Source: Stemphylium vesicarium (lineage: Eukaryota > Ascomycota > Dothideomycetes > Pleosporales > Pleosporaceae). Taken from it: a stretch of 64,000 bases of DNA. The first letter of the stretch is position 1. Every line of letters begins with the position of its first letter. The translations under genes were made by a program, and so were the position numbers. The notes under the pieces were generated by a model. The model was not told the origin of the DNA. It worked only from the letters and a program-made list of their open reading frames with translations, and searched no databases. Of the stretch, positions 24,190 through 34,678 are shown in pieces. Location: assembly GCA_004380135.1 (NCBI GenBank), contig QXCR01000013.1:186001-250000 (forward strand), given 5' to 3'.

Positions 24190-24527
24190 TTATCGGTACT
24201 ACACCCAGTCAGCCCACCTCATCCCCTCCAACACCCCCTTCCAGTTATCCTCGGAAACATACCTTAACAAACCCAATGTCCTGCGCCTTCTCCCTGAACG
24301 CCTGACGGCTCATGTTGAGTCCGTACTTGCGAATGATACCAGACTTTTTCTTGTCGCCAGTAACAACACTGGATCGCATTAGCTATCCAACTCCTTGTCT
24401 TATCCCGAAAGCGTGCTTGCATGTGCGCGCATGTGTGTGTTTTTTGTCTTCAGCTTGAGACGTACCATCCGATGGAGCCCTTGCCGTAGGTTCGGGGGCG
24501 AGAATACCAGACGGACTCGTGAGACAT
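24190..24527 (-). CDS. RPS29: 40S ribosomal protein S29 (uS14), zinc-ligand-poor form
   Basis: Three exons, 24527-24466, 24368-24263 and 24198-24190, give 58 aa; the gene is too short for ordinary open-frame searches. It starts MSHESVWYSRPRTYGKGS and includes SGIIRKYGLNMSRQAFREKA, then QDIGFVKYR, all diagnostic of S29. The 9-bp last exon encodes only Tyr, Arg and stop, set by a GTATGT donor and a GTGTAG acceptor. The usual family holds zinc through CxxC...CxxC. Here the first Cys (residue 21) stays, but the second is absent and the last two are Ser and Ala (MSRQAF rather than MCRQCF). Two extra residues sit in the first loop. The protein sits in the 40S head near the decoding site. Identification is firm. 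Confidence 0.93.
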
Positions 24528-24613
24528 GTTGTCTTTATATTGATCTTGCTATTGTCCGGTCGGAGGTTAAGTTGGAAGTGCCGTATTTGTTCGACCGCAC
24601 GAAAATTGAGCGT

Positions 24614-24631
24614 TGTGTGTGTGTGTGTGTG
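24614..24631. repeat. (TG)9 microsatellite upstream of S29
   Basis: Uninterrupted TG dinucleotides, about 90 bp upstream of the S29 start codon, therefore in its promoter or 5' UTR. Confidence 0.9.
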
Positions 24632-27015
24632 CGTGGCTGATTGTGTGCGGGTGGTGTTGCGTGTAGTACCCTGTTGGCTGCTGTGTATCAGGGTACTCGC
24701 GGGGAGGGGAGGCGGATAACGTGATCATCGACAACACGTCTGGGTTGCGATGGTACGAGTATCTAGTATTTCGTTTTTCCTCTTGATTTTGGGAAGGATG
24801 GAGATGGAGTTGTGGCTGGTGTGAAGTGCTTGTCTAGCTATCCTACCGAGCGCATCTGGAGATTCATTCCACAGATAAGCCCATCCCGCAGCCATGGTAA
24901 TGATCATACTTCTTGGTACCATCTCTAAGAGTTCCAAAGGGACGAGAGATCAGGGTTTGGTGGTCTGGCTTCCGCTTTTGTGTTTATTACTCGCCCTCTC
25001 ACCTGGGCATTGTATAACAACCCTGAAGATGAGTAAACTTGCGCAACACTGGAACCTTGCTTGTTCTTGACCCTTGCATTTTACATACGGCCATTTTTGC
25101 ATGGAGACATACTTCCTCTTTCAAACAAATGCAAGAGTGGCAAGTAGACACTCTTAGTGCCTACATGTGAGCGTCCTGCATGGGGAGCGCAATACGTGCG
25201 GTTACTTTCCTCTTAACTATAGCGAGGCTAGAGAGTGCTACTGCACGAGATATCACGGCGTTGAGGGGTGCTTGAGGTCCGACGTCTCATTGAGGTTGTC
25301 TGAACCTGCGCCTCGCTCGAGGTGTTGGATTTGAGGTTACCCCGCACCCTCGGCGAGCCCGTCGAGAGATAGTTAAAGAGGGTCCAGACTTGAAGTCGCA
25401 ACATACTCGGACGCGCGAAGAAACTCGATTCACAGCCTCTCAATGTCCCGATAGAGAGCTGATCCGCCGCGTGCCGTCAAGACACCCAGACATGGCGAAA
25501 GCACTAGCTAGAAAGCAGTCATTGGGTTCTATGTCGAACAAGGCGCTGCCTACGGACGATCTTTGAACCGACTGGCGCGTATATTGGCAGGAGGAATACG
25601 AACAATATCCGGCTGCACAGGCGTAAACCTCAGATTACAGATGGAAGGAAGCGGCTCTTGTGCAGATCAACATCTTCGCTCCACCACACGCGATGGCCAC
25701 CGGGCATCGGAGCCGGTGCACAATCAGCGTGCAGGAAAAAAAGGTACCTATGCGTCCAGACCCAAAAGACGCTCTGCCCTCGAAATCGTCATCGTACATG
25801 TGAAAAGCTGCCTAAAGATGCAGATGCATCGACCAAGACGCATGCACGAGGAAATACACCACGTGCGTGCATATCGCACTATGCAACCTCATCACTCACG
25901 ATCGATGGCGATTCCATTGCCCCCAAACTCCAAAAGGCCTTTCGCAATACCACCTCCTGCTACCACCGGCGGGGCAGCCCCAAAGAAATCCATCTTACGT
26001 ACCGTGTGAACCCGTTTCCCCTCTCTCATTGCAAATATGCCGGACAGGTCAATCCAGAACCATCAACACCCGGCAACCGGAAATGAAGCCATCGGAAACA
26101 ACACCTCAACTAAGGCTGATGAGCGCTGTGCCCATAAGAAGGGAACCCACAAGCCAGAAAAGTCCCACCCCACTGGCGATGGCAATTGCGCTTTACCCAC
26201 CGGCAAGACCGCTGAGAAACAGGGTCCAGAACAAAAAGCTTGCGTTGATGCTGTGGCCGCGAAATCACCGAAAGGAAAAACAGATGCCGTGATGTCGTGC
26301 GCTCGCTCGCGCGCGCGGGTTGACGGGCGGGCGGGGGGCCCAGTGGGAGGTAGCTGAGCTGGTAGGATTGGAAGAGAGGGAAATTGTGATGTGCAACGTC
26401 CACGTCGACGATCGACCTGTCACTGTTTTTTCTCTTCCCTGCAAACGGATACAGGAAATCGGGCGAGAACAGCACGTACAAGCATACGATGGGTCGGGGA
26501 TTTGGAAAACCTGTGTTGGCTCTAGCCTGGACATGGTAAAGTGTTTCTCTCGCTCTGTGGTCTCGATGGCTCGGTCTCTTCCAGTCTGCATCCCCACCCC
26601 ATCTAAATCGTACGGGACGCTGAGGAGCCGCGCCACTTTATGGCAGGCTATTTCTCTCGTTTTCCTCGGCCGGTCGCCGCTGCTACTATTGCTGCCGCGC
26701 CTGCAGTCAGCCGCGAAAAACATGGTCGGCACGCACGGAATGGGGGGTACGGAGAGACTGGGAAATAAAATAACATTGAACGTGGAAATGTTTCGCGTGT
26801 TGCGGCGCGACGTGCCGCACTGCGTCTTTTCTTCTGTCGCAGCGGAGGCGCGACTCCCCTCACTCTCGTCGCCCTCGCCCTGCACTGCCCTACCCTCCCT
26901 CCAACGCGCTTGTTTCCCACCCTTTGCAGTGAAGCACGCCAGAAAAACCTTATTCCAACCCCTTAGCTCAATGTCGTCAACGTGCGTCTAGCCACGTAGT
27001 TTCAAGGGAAAGCCA

Positions 27016-27033
27016 GGGGGGGGGGGAGGGGGG
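27016..27033. repeat. G-run (G11-A-G6)
   Basis: Eleven G, one A, six G. It is a simple-sequence tract that is prone to length error and could form a G-rich structure. Confidence 0.85.
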
Positions 27034-27806
27034 AAGGCGCAGCCCTGAGTCTTTGAGGCTTGGGGCTATTAGATAGAATTCCTTGGGTCGGGCTTGGGGG
27101 AAGTGATTCCAGGTAGACATTTTGGACCGGCCCTGGGAACGGAGTGACGAAGCGGCGCGGCGCTCAGTAATTCAGGAACGCGCAGCCCTTGGCAGGTACA
27201 GGAACACGAGCGTGGCTGTCAGTGGTCACCAACCCGGGGTCATCTCCGCAACCGCCTGGGGTCTTGCTTGCTTGTCACCTTCTCTGTTTGGTTCGGTGAA
27301 GTCTGTCCAGTGTTTGCTCAGCTCGTGTCTAGACGTTCTAATGTTGGGTTGCGCTTGGTGTTTTTACCGACAAGGAGAAGATCGCTGGTGGGAACCTAGA
27401 TGATCTTTATTGTTAATAGGTATTTGTTAATATATTGGAGCGGGCTGCTATCTGGGAGGAAGTAAGCGCGCGCGAGTCGCGGGGGGTAGGAGATCGGCAT
27501 CACACAGCACGAGCAAAGGGGCAGGGGTCAAGGCAAGGGTTGGCTCGTGAATTCGTAAATCTGTAATTCGCAACAGAGGAAACACGCTGCATCCCTATAA
27601 AATGGAACAGGGAGTATAACGGGATAGTAGTACCTTTGGGTAGGATACATGTAAAGAAGTGAATACGTTCGAACCAGCGCAATTGATAAAGACGCTTTGC
27701 GTGATGTTGTGATCTCCAAGCCGCCCTGCCATCTACTGTAGAATTGAAAAATAGACATCCTTCAAAACACCTCCCACCTCCTTTTTCATGATAAACATGA
27801 TGCTGC

Positions 27807-28640
27807 TTAAGCGAGATCGCAGCACCAGATACCCTTGTGGTTCCTGCAACCAATCTTGGTGTAGGCGTCGGAAGTGAGGATCTCGGCGTGGCCGGTCTGG
27901 CCCTCGTAGGACCAGCCGTCAGACATGGTGCTGCAGACGCCGTCGAGACCGGGGAGAGTGGGAATCTCGCAGAGCCATCCACCGACAAAGACGTGGAGGA
28001 AGGACTTCATGTCTGGGTCACCGGGGGCGAGGACCTGGCCCATGGTGCCTTCGTTGAGCTCGTGCCTCATGACACCGTTGCCGTCCTCAACGACCTTCTG
28101 GGCGTTCTTCTCAAGCATAGGATCGCACTCAAGTTCCTTCATGCCCATCTTGGCGCGCCACTCAGAGACAATGTCCATGTAGCCTCCAGTGGTGGGCTCG
28201 GCAGCGGGGGCCGAGGAAGTGGGCTTGGGGGCCTCGGTGGTGGGCTCAGGAGCCTCAGAGGTTGGGGCGGGAGCCTCGGGGGTAGGGGTGGGGGTGTAGA
28301 CCACAGTGGTGGTGGGCTTGGGTGCCTCCGGGGTGTACGCAGGAGCGCTGTAGACCGCGGAGCTGGTGGCAGGCTTAGCGGGCTTGTAGACCATGGTGGT
28401 CTTAGGGGCCTGGTAAACGGGCTTCACTTCGGTGCTGGTAGAAGTAGGCTTGGGCTTGTAGGCCTCGTATCCCTCGGTGACGTAGACGGTGTGGACAACG
28501 GTCTCGACAACGACATCGTAGTGGACGTTAAGGGCGGGCTTGTTGTTGCCGTATCCGCTGTTGGCATATCCGTCGTAGGAAGGAGCGGCGAGCGCAGAGC
28601 CAGCAAGGGCAGCGACGGAGAGAGCGATGGTGGAACGCAT
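27807..28640 (-). CDS. Secreted CAP/SCP-like cysteine-rich protein
   Basis: Single exon, 277 aa. The N-terminus (MRSTIALSVAALAGSALAAP) is a classic signal peptide with cleavage near residue 19. Residues 20-150 are a P/T/S/K-rich, probably O-glycosylated stalk with YKP, PTS and EAP repeats. The C-terminal 120 residues form the folded part. It has WRAKMGMKELECDPMLEKNA and later GQTGHAEILTSDAYTKIGC and GIWCCDL, which resembles the CAP (SCP/allergen V5) fold as seen in fungal secreted proteins. The six or so cysteines fit disulfides. Family members are extracellular; some bind sterols or lipids. The exact role is unknown. A TATA-like box lies about 85-90 bp upstream of the ATG. Confidence 0.8.
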   Translation of the reverse strand: MRSTIALSVAALAGSALAAPSYDGYANSGYGNNKPALNVHYDVVVETVVHTVYVTEGYEAYKPKPTSTSTEVKPVYQAPKTTMVYKPAKPATSSAVYSAPAYTPEAPKPTTTVVYTPTPTPEAPAPTSEAPEPTTEAPKPTSSAPAAEPTTGGYMDIVSEWRAKMGMKELECDPMLEKNAQKVVEDGNGVMRHELNEGTMGQVLAPGDPDMKSFLHVFVGGWLCEIPTLPGLDGVCSTMSDGWSYEGQTGHAEILTSDAYTKIGCRNHKGIWCCDLA

Positions 28641-28724
28641 GTCGATTGATTTGGTTTGGTTGTTTTGTGAAGTGGTAGGACTGGACGAGTAATTGACTGG
28701 TTAGGTTTGACGGTCGGTTTTTAG

Positions 28725-28733
28725 TTATAAATT
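28725..28733 (-). promoter_or_regulatory. TATA-like box of the CAP-like gene
   Basis: Minus-strand AATTTATAA, about 85-93 bp upstream of the start codon, a suitable place for a core promoter element. Confidence 0.55.
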
Positions 28734-31700
28734 TGCGAAGAGAGCGTGTTGATGCCGAAGGGCGGTAGAGAACGTGGTGTCAAAAATTGACTGTAGTGAG
28801 TGAATGACTGATGTCGAAACCTGGAAGTCGCAGACCTGGGGTATCAGAGGAAAGGCTTCTATAAACGAGGGGATCGACTACATTTATACAATGTAACGCT
28901 AAGTAAGAAACGGGCGTTGTGCAGCGGACATGGGCCTGGAAATGAAAGCGAGCGCCATCGCAGGTCCGTCCACGGCCCCGTCCTCCGCAGATTTACCTGT
29001 GCCTGGAGCTAGAGCATCTTAGGCGAGGCTCTCGTGCCATCCAAGCTCTTGGTAGGCCGCTCGGATCCTTTCATTTCATCCCCTGGAGAGCAAAGGTCAC
29101 TGTTGGTCGGGGTTTTGGAGTCCGGGGCGCTGCCCGCTTGCATTGGTTGACACTCCAAGGTGCACTGTTGCGAACCAGGCGCTTTGTCACGATCGCAATA
29201 CGTCACGCGACAAACAGTGTCGCCTTGTGATGCCTTCGTCGCGCTCATCTGGCGCTTCGTGGTGGTTTTCGGTGGTACGGCCCAGACGTGACAAGTGTCA
29301 GGGGTAACCACAGATGATCATTGGGCTTGCGCGCTCGACTTCTCATAAAACGCCCGGTTCGGCAATTTACGCGGAACGCTAACTCTAGAGCGGCAAAACG
29401 TAAAGATATCTCAGAGTGCGCACTTCTCCCATTGGCGGGCACAGGCGTTCTGACCGGGCTGGGTTTCAGATGTTTCTTTAGCCTGTCGTACATTTTTGGG
29501 TTGCTGACCTGGCTGTCGAACAAACACCTTGTGCGAGTCGAGGCACAAAGCGTCGCCGTCAGCTCGCCATAGTCTCAGCCACTGCGCCGCAGCATCATCT
29601 TCTTGATCCGACCCGTACACCGCAAACAGCGGAGACGATCCTCGTGTCTGTGCGGAAATCATCGTCGAAGGAGCGAAGAGTCTCGACTTTGGCAGGGCGT
29701 TTTTTTCCAAGTGGGACTGGGCATAGATTGCTGACGGGAGAGCCTCATGGTGAAACAGCGAATCGTAGAAAATTTGGAGATCCCGTTTGTAACGCTCGAC
29801 GATGGAGGGGGAAGCATGCAGGTTTCCCGCGCTGGTAGCATCCTTCCGCCACGACAGCTGATCGTGTGGTTGTGACGAAAATCGCCAGTCAGCGCCTCAT
29901 GACACTCGCCTCCACTCCATCTACCGTGTCACCATCGATCTCCCGCGCAGCGGTGGCCACGTGTTAGCGCACTTGGGCAGTGAAGCCGAGATCTCGTCAG
30001 TTCAAGTGGACCGTCAGGTACAACGAAGCTTCACGGGCTGGGCCCCGCGAGCCGCATGCCATGTAATCACCCAAGGGCCGAGATCAAATTCAACGTCATT
30101 TCTCGACCTGAGCCTGCCTACACCGCTGAGGAGTTGCAAAATTACCGCTGCTGTTAATGAGGGGTCGTGGCAGGGAGTCCCAGCGCTGTTTAATCTCGCG
30201 CCCGCGTTACCGCACCAGATTGTTATTCAAACTTCGCCTTGTATGAGATGAAGCACCGAATGCCTGCCGTGCCTCAGGCCGCGAGAGGATGTGAAACGTA
30301 AAGATCTGGTCTGGATGCACTCAGGGCTTGTCATTCCGTGGCGAGTTGACCCGTCGGCCAGCAAATGTCTTGCGCGTCCATGCAGCAGTGTTGCGAGGTC
30401 GGCTCATATTTTGTCTTCCACATTACCTGGCTGACCCATAGGGTATGCTGCCAAATTTCTACCAAGCCTGTTATAAAGGCCTGACGTGGCTGGCCTTATT
30501 AGTGCGGTGCGTAATTTTTTGTTGACTTTCAACCGGATGTTCGCTTGTTAAATTCCCTCGCTCGCACCGCATCCGACGACGTCTTCGCCATTTTAGCCAG
30601 CCCATACCTTCGCCCGCCCGTCGCATGGACGACTGCCGGTGCATGTGATAGGACGGGTGTCGCAAGTTTCTCTCTCGCGCGCATGCGCGATGCTGACGCA
30701 GCCGCCGTTGATCGCCGAACACCCATCGGACATGAAACGTGGAGGCGAGTAATTGTTCCTATCGATTAGATAGCTGTCCGCCGTGGCGCTTTCTCGCCGG
30801 TATGATACTGCGGATGTGGATGGCATTGCGTCTCGGCTTGGATGACAGGTTCCGCGTGTCTTCTTTCATGTGCAAGCGGCCTTCGGGGAGCGTTCCAAGT
30901 TCCAAGGTTGGGCTGACTTCGGCGTGCGGTTTGCGGTGACATCAAGCTCGACAGCTGCATACAGCCCGTCGTCGTCGGACTGGCTGGGCTAATACCATGA
31001 CGCGTGCAGTAGGTCCCGGATTCGGGACATACACCGCGGAAATCTCTTCTATCCATCCGCCTCGGCAGTCGCTGCGGTTTACCAGCCGCCGAATGGATCC
31101 CTCGGGGGTTCTATGGGCGCCCGCGGTATCGCCTAGCACAGTGTGAACCCACACAGGTGCGCTGCTGCTGCTGCCATGCAAAGAGCTGAGGAATCGGGCC
31201 ACGACTTTCAGGCCCTGGAAATCATGGCAAAATAGCCACGTGGCTGCTGACAGCGACAAAGTATATGCAATTAGAGCGCAGGACAGAACCTTGGAAGAGA
31301 CACAAAAGACAGGTCTATCTTTGCTGCCAACAAACGTTGACGGCACACCGCATCTGGATGGCGCCTTGGCGGATCCAGGCACCGTGGGCCGCGCCAGGTA
31401 CCCGGGGACCCGTTCACGCATCCTGCACCACCAACGGCTGTAATCAGGCTCTTCCGCCAGGTACGTGGCAAATTTTCGCCCTGACTCACCGGTGTAGGCC
31501 TCGCTTGGTCATCTTTTCACGAGCGAGCTCGCCACGAATGTCTTCTCGCTAGCAACGTGGGCATGCTCCGGTGGCTTCGCCTGAGCAGATTCTACCTATG
31601 GTAGCATATCCAATTTCCTTTTCGTCCAATTAGTCTTACTTCCGACCCTACAACTTCGCGCGCTGTTATCTCTACCTCACAACCTAGACACTTCTAGGCT

Positions 31701-32292
31701 GACTGCTAGCTACAAGACATACACATGGCATGCAGACGGTCTACGACAGATCGGTCGATGAATGCCGTGGCTCATGAACTGCTCGGCACTTCACTGAATA
31801 CACCGAACACGATAACTCCGTGTCTGCGAGTAAACCCTGAATATGATCGAGGGAAAAAAAAAACTCCCATGAGTGCATGGTAAAAGAAACCTGTGCGAGC
31901 ATAGCCACCACACATTCCAGTGTCCCTTACCAAGGGCTCGCCTGAAAGTCCACTAAACAGGTTCAAAGATACCCATCAAAGGAAAAGCAAATACGAAGAA
32001 CATAGCGTAGAATTCTAGACCCAGGCATCTCCTTACATCATACGCCCATGCTAAGTGCCGCCTACCCATGTATCTGACCAACCACAGCCCCAAATACCAT
32101 ACCCACTTACCACGTTGAAGCGCTGAAAACACTACTGCAGAGCGAAAACGCTGCCGCTGCCGCCGGACTTGGGAGAAGTTTTTTCTTTTCGGCACGTAAT
32201 GTTTCGAGTAATGTGCAGTGGTGCCTAAGGCGGAGAAATGGGCCTTGGGAGCTGGGGCAAGTCTTTGTTCCGTCGGTCTCCGTAGAGATAAC

Positions 32293-32299
32293 TTATAAG
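32293..32299 (+). promoter_or_regulatory. TATA-like box of the BYS1-like gene
   Basis: TTATAAG, about 280 bp upstream of the ATG, followed by a long C/T-rich leader typical of strongly expressed fungal genes. Confidence 0.45.
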
Positions 32300-32574
32300 C
32301 AAGGACTACGCCGTTACTGAACTTCAAGTTCTACACAGTTCAACGTCAACTTCTTCACTCTTTCCCGTCGTCCCCGACACACATTCCTTCTTGAGGCTTT
32401 GATAGCTCCATCACATTCTCTCCAAAACTCACACTCCTTCAATCGAAGACCTCACCAACACTCATTCTTCCTCCGTTTGCATTCGAACAAGGATACAATT
32501 TGAGTCACTCTCTGACAAGTTTACGACAACTCAAACCTCTCAACACCACGACCTAACGTCATTCAACGACAACA

Positions 32575-33153
32575 ATGTTCTCCAAGACTACTCTTCTCAT
32601 GGCCTTCCAGGCTGGCCTCGCCTTTGCCGGCAAGGTTGTTCTCACCAACCGCTGCGACTACGATGTTTACGTCTGGTCCGTGGGCGCCAACCACAACGAT
32701 GGTCCCATGAAAGTTTCTGCTCGCGACCAGCGCGAAGAGCCTTTCTACAACACCGGCACTGCTCTCAAGATCTCTGATTCCACTGAGCTCCTGAACGGAC
32801 AGCACACCCAGTTCGAGTACTCCCTTGCTGGTGGCCAGCTCTGGTACGACATCTCTTTCGTCAACTGCGCCCAAGGCGAAGGTGCCTCATCATGCCCAGG
32901 CCACGCCGACGGTCTCAAAATGTACGGTAGTGGCACCAACTGCGGTACAGCAGACTGCGCGCCTGGCAGCTACTGCCCCTCTCAATCATACTACGTCGAC
33001 CAGCCTCTCATAAAGTTGGGAATCGATGAGCCAGTCTTCAGCTGCCCTCTCTCCCTTGGATCTAACGTCGACCTCTACATGGTCGTCTGCACCAACAAAC
33101 CCTCACTGAAGAGGAGCATCGCTGGACGCGTTGCTGTTGACCTTGAGGGTTAA
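32575..33153 (+). CDS. BYS1-family secreted thaumatin-like protein
   Basis: Single exon, 192 aa. A short signal peptide ends near residue 18 (LAFAG), and the mature protein begins KVVLTNRCDYDVYVWSVG. The pattern 'V.N.C...VYVWSV', the block LWYDISFVNC, and about eight cysteines in the second half match the BYS1 (Blastomyces yeast-phase-specific) family, a thaumatin-like group of fungal secreted or cell-surface proteins. Its biochemical role is not established. The leader is C/T-rich and the ATG context (ACAACAATG) is good, so the start is clear. Long non-coding stretches flank it on both sides. Confidence 0.88.
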   Translation: MFSKTTLLMAFQAGLAFAGKVVLTNRCDYDVYVWSVGANHNDGPMKVSARDQREEPFYNTGTALKISDSTELLNGQHTQFEYSLAGGQLWYDISFVNCAQGEGASSCPGHADGLKMYGSGTNCGTADCAPGSYCPSQSYYVDQPLIKLGIDEPVFSCPLSLGSNVDLYMVVCTNKPSLKRSIAGRVAVDLEG

Positions 33154-34295
33154 GCTGGAAACGCATCAGTGATGCACGCCATTCGTTTAAAATTCGCTTC
33201 TCAAGATACACACTTTAGGGTAGAGCTGTTTTGGAAAGACCGGGCTCAGGGCTTTTTTTGTTACGAAGGATACGCTATGATATGATACGAAATGGAACGT
33301 TCTCTCACACGCACAATTTGCTCCTTGCCTCATGACATGACCTATCATCGTCGATTCTCAGCGTAGTAACCCTATCTTCTTTTGCTTTTTGTCTAATTTC
33401 AGGTCGTGATGCGCGGTGATGACACGTCGCAGATTGGCCAAGAAGCAGCAAAAACAATATACGGGGCTGTGATATTCGGTATAGATCCGGCAAAAAAGGA
33501 AGCGTGTAGCACAGTCACCAAACGCTGGGTCTGGTACTAATGACTACATTGAAGGATCGGTCCGTCAAAAATAAGCATGAACCGGGCATGTCGATCATAC
33601 TCACAGTGTATGAGTCTGTGCATGCTCGCCTGACAGGAACACTCAAACCCGCCTTCCTTTGTACTGTGCTGACAGCCCGAGTACCAGAAAAGTGCTACAC
33701 GATTTCTTGGGAAAATTACTGTGTGCGTACTAGTGCTAGCGTGTTGTTTCCAAAATGGTTTCAAAACATGCTCGGAAGGTGCCGCTACACAGAAGCAACG
33801 ACAACCGGATTTCATATTGCGCCAAAGAGTCGCATGTTGTCGCGGGTACAGGGGCAATCGTGAGGGTAGTTGGTGGTGAGTCGATCGGGTTTCTCATATT
33901 TGGTGGGGGAAGCGCCCAACCCGTTCGGAATCGGCGCGCTCAACTTGTCCGAATGACGCGTCCCCTCTTCCCCATCCTCACCCCGCTGGAAATCACGACA
34001 CTGAGACACCTTGTGTCGCGAAATACACCCCCGGTACAAGGATATGATTAGTCTCGGTGCGGGCATCGGCGCAATCGATAAAGAAGATACGGTTATCTAA
34101 CCAGTGGAACTGCCGCACGCCCGATACGCTATATCGCTGGCCAGGGCAGCCAAGTAAGCACCGAACTCACTGCGTGTATCACTCAACACCAAGAGGTGTC
34201 GCGAGACCTTACATTGTTGAGAGACGTTCGATGCGAACGATCGACACGGTGCTGCCCGCGACTCGGCGCAGCTTAGTCGACGATCGGCTAGATGT

Positions 34296-34313
34296 TACCT
34301 ACCTAGGTAGGTA
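34296..34313. repeat. 18-bp perfect palindrome
   Basis: TACCTACCTAGGTAGGTA is its own reverse complement. It lies 366 bp upstream of the monooxygenase ATG. Shorter self-complementary CCTAGG cores also occur at 13514 and 53338. Confidence 0.85.
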
Positions 34314-34607
34314 CCCCACACCGAAGCTTGTGGACTTCGGGTTCAAACTTCCGTTCTGGTACGCATGTCTTCGATGCCGTGGGTGCGAAAGTCGGCGGAT
34401 GAACAAATACTACGCTCATCTGACACCGTCTTGGAGCCTTGGACTCAGTGCTAATGGGTGGGAATGAGTTCAAGATGCGTCTCATTGGATGCAGCAGCAA
34501 AGCTGCTTCACGGACGAAGCCATGAAGAGGGGAAGCAGCTGTGAGTGTTGAGTTACCGCGGTTAGGGTCGAGGTGTCTGACTTTGGTAACATACCATGCG
34601 GTCATGA

Positions 34608-34615
34608 ATTTATAA
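34608..34615 (+). promoter_or_regulatory. TATA-like box of the monooxygenase gene
   Basis: A TTTATAA-type element about 65-70 bp before the ATG, well placed for a core promoter. Confidence 0.5.
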
Positions 34616-34678
34616 GGTACTCTTGGAGACTGATGAATTAGTGTATCATACTCATCTCTATACTTTGCAATAATCACC

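Larger units (their letters stand above)
24528..27806. other. Gene-poor 3.3-kb region
   Basis: No recognisable gene. Frames up to about 220 codons on both strands overlap one another and read as R/S/P/C-rich noise. The region holds a (TG)9 run (24614-24631) and a G-run (27016-27033). It separates the S29 start from the 3' end of the CAP-like gene, so it includes the S29 promoter; unannotated non-coding RNA cannot be excluded. Confidence 0.5.
28641..32574. other. Gene-poor 3.9-kb region
   Basis: This is the longest gene-free stretch in the window, between two divergently transcribed secreted-protein genes. Apart from the TATA-like elements next to each gene I see no supported feature. A minus-strand frame at 29009-29311 (100 codons) has six cysteines but no signal peptide or family match. 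There is no obvious transposon coding remnant. Confidence 0.5.
33154..34678. other. Intergenic region upstream of the Baeyer-Villiger gene
   Basis: About 1.5 kb with no recognised gene. It holds an 18-bp perfect palindrome (34296-34313) and a TATA-like box close to the monooxygenase start. Confidence 0.5.

Noticed and set aside
27837..28649. 270-codon frame antisense to the secreted CAP-like gene
   Set aside because: It mirrors the codon bias of the P/T-rich stalk on the other strand; its sequence is G/V/L-rich with no domain, while the sense frame has a signal peptide and conserved core.
29009..29311. 100-codon cysteine-containing frame as a small effector gene
   Set aside because: It lacks a signal peptide and spliced partners, and overlaps other random frames in the same region.
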